64,000 bases of DNA, taken from Blastobasis lacticolella. Its lineage: Eukaryota; Arthropoda; Insecta; Lepidoptera; Blastobasidae. The notes under the pieces were generated by a model. The model did not search any database. It was given only the letters and a program-made list of their open reading frames with translations, and was not told the origin of the DNA. Location: assembly GCA_905147135.1 (NCBI GenBank), contig LR990059.1:15337001-15401000 (forward strand). Direction: 5' to 3'. The position numbers and the translations under genes were made by a program. Shown one piece after another: positions 45,619 through 64,000 of the stretch; the first letter of the stretch is position 1; each line of letters opens with the position of its first letter.

Positions 45619-46874
45619 GGTTAATTATTTACAATATTCGCCGAAAAGTGAACACTTACGTGTCCCTTCCAGTGCAGTAACAAAACAAACTGGTATTATG
45701 TAAATAATAGTTTCCAGAGAAGTTATTTATTCACTAAGGTAATAAATACCATTGGCGATAGGACACGTGTATGTTATACCTCGATATCACATAATTAGCA
45801 GCTAAATAAATATTTCCAATTCCAATATTTTTCTGGAAATACCGATAGAATTTCGACTCTCTCAACCTGACAGGCTGATTGACACATCCGTCCGTCTGAA
45901 TGGCACTGACAGCTGGTTAACCAAATTCGGATTCATGCTGGTGGGTATACTGTACACAAGTTTAGATAGATATTCTACAACCACTTTGCAGATATTATTT
46001 TGGAAGCATCGCAGTGCGCTTGATTATTTCTTTTTATTCTACATACAATAACTCTTAGGAGGTTTACACCATGTTTACATAATTCAACTTTTTATTACAG
46101 CAATAAAATATGTCTCTATAATACCTATGTATCCAAATAATGAGGAACATTCGTTTCATCTGTTTTGTGTGGTGTGCGATAACTTTTAGGATTCCGTAGG
46201 TAAACAACTTAACGCGTGGCAAGCCGATGATTTATATGTATAAATAAAAGACGAAACGTTAAATTAATGAAAAATAAGGCACTCCATCGTTGTATATCTA
46301 TCGAAAACGTTCTGTATTTTCATAAACTTGGGTGATTGATTACTAAGATTATCCCACTATTTTGCAGAGGACCCAGTGAATTGCTCCGTATTCAATCGTC
46401 ACAAGAGTCGCAATTCGTTGTACTTTCTGTAATTCTGTTCCGTATACCTACACACAATTCATTGTTGTAGACCTACGACAACTATGACATTGACTTGCGT
46501 GTATATTAAGGTAACAAAAACTATCCTAATGTATTTTATCTTGATGCTAGAGCTCTCTCATACAGACCAACCTCTTTTTAATTTACTACCGTCGTAATTT
46601 CGTAAGTTTCGTATGAAGAACCCTACATTCTGGTAACATCTTCACCCACTTATCCACATTTTTTTCTTGTTTGTGAACTTTTTGAAGTTTTTGGCGTTCT
46701 CTTTTATCACGATACGTCAACAGTAAAAATCCTGTTTACGTGCCAAAAATAAACTGCGAATCGATTTAATTAAAGCATTTCGCATAGTTTAGTCAATTTA
46801 TTACCGAAATAATACGCAAAAATTGAAATAAATAAATGATTTGTGTAGAAATTTGTAGAGGATAACCTATCGCA
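45619..46874. promoter_or_regulatory. shared divergent promoter region, SEL1L and AARS2
   Basis: This is the 1256 bp between the two start codons, transcribed outward on both sides, with no repeat family recognised. CACGTG at 45774-45779 (156 bp before the SEL1L ATG, within GGACACGTGT) contains the ACGTG core used by XBP1/ATF6-type bZIP factors, and an inverted CCAAT (ATTGG, 45761-45765) lies close by. The spacing is not that of a canonical ERSE. There is no TATA box in convincing position. Factor binding is inference. Confidence 0.5.
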
Positions 46875-57703
<10,829 letters not shown>

Positions 57704-57837
57704 CACGCACGGCCACGCACTCAGCACTAGCACGCACGCACGGACGGAGCAACTGAACATATGCCCTACCTCTCGACACATGGTTAACACTTCCCCTGCT
57801 ACAGCAGTGCTCAGTATCCTAGCGCACGTATGAAATG

Positions 57838-58200
57838 GACCAACCTAGTGCGTCGTGCGCACACGCGTAGCGGCGATTTCGAACGCAACTGTTGCGTCGA
57901 CCGCAGCGAGTGTTAACTAAAGTTACACTTGCTGTGATCCCAAATATCAGAGTCAGGCGCGGTGCTAACAAACGCAGCCTGACGAGTCGTGCGCACAGCA
58001 ATATGGCCCCCGAAATATACGGGCGTGTGCGGACGCCCGGCCAGCTGAGTTCGCGCTGGCAATAGTCGATCGAGTCCCATTATTGTGTTTGTATGGACCG
58101 GCGAAACGAGTCCGCGCGCACTCGCGAAGCGCCAATTTTGTATGGACCGGCGAAACGAGTCGTGCGCACTCGCGTAACGCCAATTACGACTCAAATGTCG
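57838..58200 (+). repeat. dispersed GC-rich repeat in AARS2 3' UTR
   Basis: 'gagtcaggcgcggtgctaac' and 'aaacgcagcctgacgagtcg' have a counterpart at 62805-62960 in a CLP1 intron. A 47-bp unit ('tgtatggaccggcgaaacga', 'cgcactcgcg') stands twice in tandem at about 58090-58183. Confidence 0.65.
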
Positions 58201-58278
58201 GGGCGGCCGCAGCGAACGGGTTAAGGCAGGATGTTACGTGAAAATCGTAAATCATAATAATTATGAGTTGGAATAATG

Positions 58279-58284
58279 AATAAA
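58279..58284 (+). terminator. AARS2: poly-A signal of AARS2
   Basis: AATAAA 576 nt after the stop codon. It is the first canonical hexamer after the CDS that I noticed; others follow within 150 nt. Confidence 0.5.
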
Positions 58285-58934
58285 GAAAATAGTCACTAAC
58301 GCTTAAAGCAACTACACTGTCGTTACAACAGTGAAATAAATATTATTTAATAATTTCTTAGGATTATACATACTATGTAATAGTAGACTGATAGTTTTGA
58401 GATTGTGTAAGTATTTTGATATTTAATAAAATCTACAATTTTGCTTCGATATTTGCTGTATTTTTTTACAAATTAAATATGGCTGTCATTTTAATTGAAA
58501 ACGTATTTAAATTAGTTAGATCTCTTGAGGTATTTTTTTTGCCATCCAATGAATTTTACTGTCTTCACTTGGTCATCACATTTAGTATTTTGTAAATAAA
58601 TTAATTTCTTTTTTAGTATTGTTTCATCCTCTCATCATTTAATCCCCTTACCCTTCTCCAAATAGGTGGGGTCGGTACATATTTCAGTCGAATCCTGCGT
58701 TGAACCATTTAGGTTCCCAGAGGTTATCCCAGAATCCATTGAACTACTATTTTCGAGCTAAATTTTCGCCGGATGTCGTCACAACTATTTCATTGTTATT
58801 TTTTTAAAGTAAAATCTAGTCGATAGAGCTCATCGTTTGATGGTATCAATATTCTATGTCACAGGGTATAATATCTAAGGTCGCAGATGAGGATTCTGCT
58901 TACTTCAGCCCCGAATTCTCCAATCCAAACCATG
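58285..58934. other. AARS2-CLP1 intergenic
   Basis: AT-rich. 'ccttacccttctccaaatag' with 'gtggggtcggtaca' near 58650-58680 is a word common in lepidopteran repeats. No gene. Confidence 0.35.
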
Positions 58935-59030
58935 GCTATATAATATCCCGGTAGTGTTCTCGCACGTGAGGGCCCGGGGTCGGCCTTGACCGTGATCCAG
59001 GATTTGGCAGATCAGGTGAATACAATTATT
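58935..59030. repeat. interspersed repeat, family D fragment
   Basis: 'ctcgcacgtgagggcccggg' and 'gaccgtgatccaggatttgg' match the core of 9560 and 51640. Confidence 0.45.
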
Positions 59031-59064
59031 AAGTGAAAATTTCTGGCTTTCTTGGCCGTGTGGT

Positions 59065-59315
59065 GTCCGGCAGAGTAGAATAGCACCAACCCCTTACACT
59101 CGTGGGTGTCGTACAAGGCGACTAATGTTTCGAGACAAAAGATCAAGAGTGTCCGTAGTCTGGAAAATGGGCAGCAGCATTTTCCATTGTTATATTTAAA
59201 CACTCTGATCACCAACCCGCCTGCCAAGCGTGGAGATTATGGCAATATCCTCCCCTTTCGTGGGAGAGGCCCTAAGTCATGCAGTGGACTGTTACGAGCT
59301 GTGATGATGATGATG
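59065..59315 (+). repeat. SINE-like family F, full copy
   Basis: 'gtgtccggcagagtagaata' to 'ctgtgatgatgatgatgag'. The (GAT)n end is as in RTE elements. Open frames here are chance products of the repeat. Confidence 0.75.
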
Positions 59316-59429
59316 AGTGATGATTTCTAAAGTGAGAATTCTGAGGGTCACCTCATCTCTCGTCATTTGAAAACGACTTTTACAACCAAAAAATAAAACA
59401 ACAAATCTAAGACATACCACAATGGTAGT

Positions 59430-59435
59430 TTTATT
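59430..59435 (-). terminator. candidate poly-A signal of CLP1
   Basis: TTTATT (AATAAA on the - strand) about 490 nt after the CLP1 stop codon. The stretch 59436-59927 is then the likely 3' UTR and shows no repeats. Confidence 0.35.
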
Positions 59436-59927
59436 ATTATTAAAAATACTCTTATATTACAGAATTAATTACATTACAAATATCTACAGTCTTTTGGATT
59501 GGAGGTTACTCTTCCTTAAATATTATTACAATAATTTTGTCGCGTTTGGTCAAACCAAGTGACTCTAATACCGTCAAAAACGGTCCTACACGTAAACACT
59601 CAAATTCCCATTCAAATGTTTACAGAGCTACTAAACAGATAATATCTTTACTAAATGTGACTGCAATACAGTTATCAGCCATTTTTTCTATTGTTGTTTC
59701 AGTCGCACTCCATTGTTGTGGCATAGTGCGTCGTTTTCTACTCGAAGCACTTAAGTACCCGACGTATTTTTCAGTAAAAATATTCCGTTTAGTTTTGCTT
59801 CTTATTCCTAAATTCAAGATCACAATTTGGACACAGCACGCTATCCAAACATCCCATGGCGTTTCCAATATCTAGCAATGCAATGGTGGTGCAATGATGT
59901 TTGGTGGAACCCTGGGCTTCTGTCTTG

Positions 59928-60039
59928 TCAGTGGTTGTCCATGTACTGTAGCTCCGACAGTAGCAGTACGGTGTCGGGCAGAGGGCGGGGTTGTGGCGAC
60001 AGGATGGTCAGGGTCTGCCGTTCCATGTCCACCGCCGTA
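59928..60039 (-). CDS. CLP1: CLP1 terminal exon
   Basis: [36 protein letters not shown], stop. Acceptor 'ccttccacag'. Confidence 0.94.
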
Positions 60040-63000
60040 CTGTGGAAGGTAAAACAGGTTATTGAGCGACGGTAGGTGGAACGAGGAAGGTTATATTGTG
60101 GAGTCAAGTCTGTTTATAAGCTATTTTTGTCACGAGAATTTTTTGGGTATTTTTTTTATTGGACTAGCCGGGCATTTGACCGCCATCTCATCTGGTGGTA
60201 AGTGACGATGCGGCCTAGAATGGAGCATGCCTGTCTAGGAACAGCCTACTCACTCTAACCTTGAAGGTGTCTAGATTATAATGATAAGGGAACATACTCG
60301 CACAGGCAGGTAGATCCACGACAAGGTTTTGTGGTGTTCGCTCGGACCATGCGTCATGCCGAAATTGCTACGCAACGCGAGGATGCTGTAGACCGGGCGA
60401 AGTGGAGAAGAATGGGTCGTAAAGCGGACCCTGGCAGGGGTCGGGATGAGCGCTAGGACGTTGACGACGATGGTGCTACTCACACGCACACGAACCCCGC
60501 GAGGTTGGAGTGCAGCGCGGCGTCGTCGGGCCCCGCGGCGAAGGAGACGGCGAGCAGGCGGTGCTGCAGCGCGGGCCCCGGGGCCAGCGACACCAGCTTG
60601 GTCAGCGCGTCCGCCGCGCGCATGCCCAGCGGCATGCACGAGTCGGGCAGCGAGGGGGCGCCCACCTGGGGGGGGAGACACCACGTCAATTGGGAGTGGG
60701 AAATTGTTGCGTCGTTTCAGAAGGCCAGATTGGAATAACAGTTTGTATAATAGAAAATGCTAGTGAAATAGAAAATCTGGTCCTGCAAAAACGAACTCGA
60801 CGTATAAATCTTAGAACTGGATATCGACAAAATTGAGGGTAATAAAATGTAAAATAAGAGGAATGCGAGTAGTAAAATGAAATAGACAAAGATAGAATCC
60901 GCCGACACACCGTCCGTGAACTTAAATACCTGTTAATGAAAATCTAAGTAAGTAGTAATCACCAACTGACCTTATAAATCTTGAGATCCTGGAACTTGAC
61001 ATCGAACGAGTGCGGGTAGTACGGCGTGCGCCGCCCGTAGAAGTACTCACGGACGCGTGCGTCGCGGGCCTCGACGCGCTGCGTAGATGACCTCTCCACA
61101 ACCTGTGAGAGGAGGTTTCTTTAATTATCATCATCATCATGTCAGCCGAAAAGCGTCGGCACAGAGTGTGTTGTAACGTCAGCCCGTTAAGGGAGTGTGC
61201 TTATGGACAACCGGATTTGTGGGTGTCAAGAAGTGCGCTCGCCCAAAGAGCCACCGGCAAGTAAGCATGCGCATCGACGACACGGAATCGCAAGAGTAAC
61301 AATTTCAATCATTGAAATCAGAATTGTTGGCAACTGCGTTACGTTAATTAGCCTACAGGTCGCTGCCCTGGTTTCTTTAACTTAGTAAGGTAACAAGGAA
61401 TCGATAATGGATTTAGGGCCGATTGTTCAATCCTCAGATAAAACATATCAGTTATTATGCAACTAAAATAAAATTGTATAATGACTTCATAATGGTAAAA
61501 TATTATAGTTTGTTTTAATTTGGCAGTGTGTTACTTTATAGGGCCGATAAACTTTATCTGAGGATTGAAAAATCGGCCCTTAATCAGATTTTTAACGCTA
61601 TTACTTACCCCGCCACTCTTAGGCAGATACACCACTTTCACGAACTTCGGCATGTCGCGTTTCAATTCGTTGTAGAGCCTCTCGTTGTCCAATACTAGGA
61701 TTACGTCTACCTGGTGATGTAACAAATAACAGTGTTATATTATAGCAAACGTGGTTATTCACCCCCGGCGAAAAAAGAGGGGTGTAATGGGTTTGACGTG
61801 TGTATTTGTGGCGTAGCTTCGGAACGGATGGACTTATTTCGATGCGGTTTTCTTTACTTGAAAGGCAGTTTAATCGAGGTGGTTCTTAGCTTTGTTTCAT
61901 TCAAATCGGTTCAGGAGTTTAGAAAATATTTGAGTATAGTAAACTTGGTCGGGGGATTTCCGACGTTTTCTGTCGATTAGCTTTAAAATGATGTTCTCTC
62001 AAACGACTTATATCTGTTATAGCAACGCTTTGTATCTACCTCAAACGCCTGCGCCGCCTTCGTAAGTACTTTGTAGCCGGCGCCTTTTATCCACCCGCAT
62101 GTGTTTATTATTACGCCCGACGTCGACGCTGAAACAATAAGCATTCAATTACACACTTGTACGATAATCTAAAATAAACCAACATATGTTTGTATCATAT
62201 GGACCTGCACGGCGAGCCCAAGCGAACCGCGACACAGCTCGCGCCGCGAGAGAGCATTTGGCTCCTTCTCTCAATTTTGTTTTATAGTTTAGATTAGCTA
62301 GGCATTTGACCGCCATCTCACATGTGGCCGTTGATGGAGCATGCCTGTCTAGGAACAGCCTATTAACTTGTTAGCAGTATAGTATCAAACCATCATAGTT
62401 CTGTTCAAACGACACAGATGACGCTGCCTCGTGAAACGGACTCACGTGGTCACGGGCTGGCTCTGCGTTGAAAAGCAAGGAAGAGACATCCGAACGTTAG
62501 CTGTGAGTGAACCGAGGGGTTGTATCACCAGACAACCAAATCTTACACTTCCTACGGTAATTGTGTTATAATAAGTTTATTATCATTAAGTTTGCCAAAG
62601 TCCGTACTTTCAATAATATACCGATTTAAGTAACTCATGGTTTGTATATATTTCTGATCCTAACAAACTCTAGCCTTGAAGGCGTCTAGATTACAATGAT
62701 CAGGGAACACATTCGCAGGCAACGCGTTCCATTTCTTGGACGTACGCATTATAAAGGTAGAACTAAATCGGCTCGTACGGATTAAATGTTCACTGCGAGC
62801 CAAACTATCAAAGAGTCAGGCGCGGTGCTAACAAACGCGGCCAGATGAGTCGTGGGCACAGATGTATGGCCGCCGCATAAGAAGATACGCGTGGGCGCGA
62901 CCCTACGCCGATTGAGTCCTACATTGCCGATTGGATCCATACATTTTGCTTTCCAATAAGTAGATTATTTCCTTCGTGTTAGGTACCTTGTTAACATCGT

Positions 63001-64000
63001 TGTTTTAGCTTTTCGTAAAAGAAGTATTAATTGTTTTATTACCTTCCCTATTGTAATAGAAAAGATAAGCTGCCCAAGAGATAACATGCATCGGTGCAAA
63101 TGGTATTTCTTCGCCTTTTATGTACCTGCTTTGTGTACTAAACGCCTTGTCTTAAAACGAATTTGTACAAAAATATTATTTGCTCTTTTATTGTACTCTT
63201 ATATCGAACGGAATATATTGAAAACAAAAGAACAATACTTATGGGTCGAGGATCACGTTTTACCTGCTTTTCATAAAGTAATTGAATGGGTAGTTACGTA
63301 CCTACCCCTTATCACAGCCCTTATCTTAAACCTTATCTGATTTGCAGGTGGGTTTGCTTCTGACTACCTTTGTTAATAACATGACTCAATTCTAAGATCT
63401 TATCTAATTAGTTAAAACTTACCTTTCTTATTGCTGTCACACCGTTCGGTGATGACCTCAGCTAACCGTGATACTATGGTGTTATAAAGCTCAAGGTTCT
63501 CGCTGGGACTGCTATGTCCGAAGTGATACACCAGCGGTGCTTGCTGGCTGAACCCTTCTTCAATAGATGCTGGTCTCTCCACTAATAACGCACCTGGAGA
63601 AAAAATGCAGACAGTGAGAGGTTTGTTTCTTGATTTCGTGTTGATGTACAGATGGTTTGTTTCAATTGTGTAAAAGAGTTATAATATAATATAAATTTAT
63701 CAACTCATTTAGAAGTCCTAAAAGTCCTGTTTATATACTTTACTAGTGGACCCGGTGCGACTTCGTACGCGTACACCTACTTATGGATATAAAGGGGCAG
63801 ATGGCAGGAAGAGACTTTGTTTTATGCTATGTATATACATCAAGTTGCACAAAGCTAGTTGAAAAAAGGATTTTAGTACTCACCAACAGTGCCGGGAACA
63901 CTAATCTGCCCCTGACCAACGTCCAAGTCCACGAATATGGGCCTGCGACCCATTCTCACGGCGTAGTTGAGCAATATCCTGGATAAGGTGGATTTGCCAA
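59928..64000 (-). CDS. CLP1: CLP1 polynucleotide 5'-hydroxyl kinase (3' part)
   Basis: CLP1 (Drosophila cbc) phosphorylates RNA 5'-OH ends and is part of cleavage factor IIm and the tRNA splicing endonuclease complex, in the nucleus. Exons in window: 64000-63884 (partial), 63593-63423, 62128-62040, 61710-61609, 61102-60971, 60665-60484, 60039-59928; all joins keep frame. The window opens inside the P-loop ([17 protein letters not shown]). [98 protein letters not shown] and [15 protein letters not shown] follow. The C-terminus is [20 protein letters not shown], then MDNH-stop. The order and words match animal CLP1 throughout. The N-terminal domain and the first Walker A residues lie beyond the right edge. 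Confidence 0.96.
60165..60440. repeat. family I fragment and RTE tail fragment in CLP1 intron
   Basis: 'gactagccgggcatttgacc', 'gagcatgcctgtctaggaac' and 'accttgaaggtgtctagatt' match 62285-62380 and 62660-62790. From about 60350, 'gcgaagtggagaagaatggg' with 'agcggaccctggcaggggtc' is the WRRLSRKADPSRG-type RTE end block, + strand. Confidence 0.55.
60484..60665 (-). CDS. CLP1: CLP1 exon
   Basis: [48 protein letters not shown]. Very GC-rich. Donor GT/gtgagt. Confidence 0.95.
60971..61102 (-). CDS. CLP1: CLP1 exon
   Basis: [44 protein letters not shown]. Acceptor 'cctctcacag', donor AAG/gtcagt. Confidence 0.95.
61609..61710 (-). CDS. CLP1: CLP1 exon
   Basis: [34 protein letters not shown]. Acceptor 'catcaccag', donor GGG/gtaagt. 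Confidence 0.95.
61750..61985 (-). repeat. interspersed repeat, family G copy
   Basis: 'cccccggcgaaaaaagaggg', 'cttcggaacggatggactta', 'cttgaaaggcagtttaatcg' and 'tcaaatcggttcaggagttt'. It is the fullest stand-alone copy of the family. Confidence 0.6.
62040..62128 (-). CDS. CLP1: CLP1 exon
   Basis: [29 protein letters not shown]. Acceptor 'tgtttcag', donor GAG/gtagat. Confidence 0.95.
62285..62960. repeat. patchwork of family I pieces and a GC-rich repeat
   Basis: 62285-62380 and 62660-62790 are two parts of family I ('gcatttgaccgccatctcac', 'agccttgaaggcgtctagat', 'aacgcgttccatttcttgga'). 62805-62960 matches the AARS2 3' UTR repeat ('gtcaggcgcggtgctaacaa'). Confidence 0.55.
62961..63422. 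other. CLP1 intron, no gene
   Basis: AT-rich. An 84-codon + strand frame at 63086-63340 has no recognisable family and crosses no splice signal. Confidence 0.35.
63423..63593 (-). CDS. CLP1: CLP1 exon
   Basis: [56 protein letters not shown]. Acceptor 'tttctccag', donor AAAG/gtaagt. Confidence 0.95.
63742..63832 (+). repeat. interspersed repeat, family A copy 3
   Basis: 'ggtgcgacttcgtacgcgta' and 'gaagagactttgttttatgc' match 360-535; the middle is shortened. Confidence 0.5.
63884..64000 (-). CDS. CLP1: CLP1 exon with P-loop (cut by window edge)
   Basis: [38 protein letters not shown]. The Walker A Gly/Lys/Ser are visible; the preceding part of the loop is outside. Donor GTTG/gtgagt. Confidence 0.95.

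Noticed and set aside
60446..60836. + strand Arg-rich frames of about 100 codons
   Set aside because: Antisense shadows of a GC-rich CLP1 exon.
63086..63340. 84-aa frame with hydrophobic end
   Set aside because: Lies within a CLP1 intron, AT-rich, with no family resemblance or splice context.

Overview
This is nuclear DNA from an insect, most likely a moth or butterfly (Lepidoptera). Genes are split by GT-AG introns, exons are much more GC-rich than the AT-rich introns, and introns and intergenic spaces are packed with families typical of Lepidoptera: jockey/CR1-type and RTE-type non-LTR retrotransposons, tRNA-headed SINEs and TIR-bearing MITEs. The species cannot be told from the sequence.

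Host genes, left to right. (1) MBIP, + strand, 3' part only (2078-6574, 4 exons): a subunit of the ATAC histone acetyltransferase complex. (2) SEL1L/Hrd3, - strand, complete (ATG 45618, stop 10191; 14 exons, 757 aa): the ER-membrane adaptor of the HRD1 ERAD ubiquitin ligase. (3) AARS2, mitochondrial alanyl-tRNA synthetase, + strand, complete (ATG 46875, stop 57703; 14 exons, 1000 aa). (4) CLP1 (Drosophila cbc), - strand, 3' part (59928-64000, 7 exons): polynucleotide 5'-hydroxyl kinase of mRNA 3'-end processing and tRNA splicing. All joins in the two complete genes keep frame. SEL1L and AARS2 are head to head with 1.26 kb between their start codons. MBIP/SEL1L and AARS2/CLP1 are convergent. 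The genes do not form an operon; their links are separate (nuclear chromatin, ER quality control, mitochondrial translation, RNA processing).

Mobile DNA. SEL1L introns hold an RTE-like element between long inverted repeats (16.4-20.7 kb), a jockey/CR1-type copy with an intact 972-aa ORF2 (24.1-27.4 kb), a near full-length two-ORF relative with two frameshifts (28.6-33.5 kb), and a third copy (36.2-40.6 kb) split by a different RT element with a GATAT target duplication. All four outer elements are antisense to SEL1L. MBIP introns and flanks hold MITEs and hAT-like elements with 8-bp target duplications, one nested inside another.

The most unusual signal is a repeated pattern of tandem duplication starting at exon/5'-splice-site junctions. 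SEL1L exon 12 is followed by an array of 27 copies of a 113-bp unit (93 nt of exon plus 20 nt of intron), giving 27 GTGAGT donors. SEL1L exon 10 is followed by a 47-bp array giving 7 donors, open in the SEL1L frame. AARS2 exon 12 is followed by two decayed copies of its 3' half. No bacterial, phage or CRISPR system is present.
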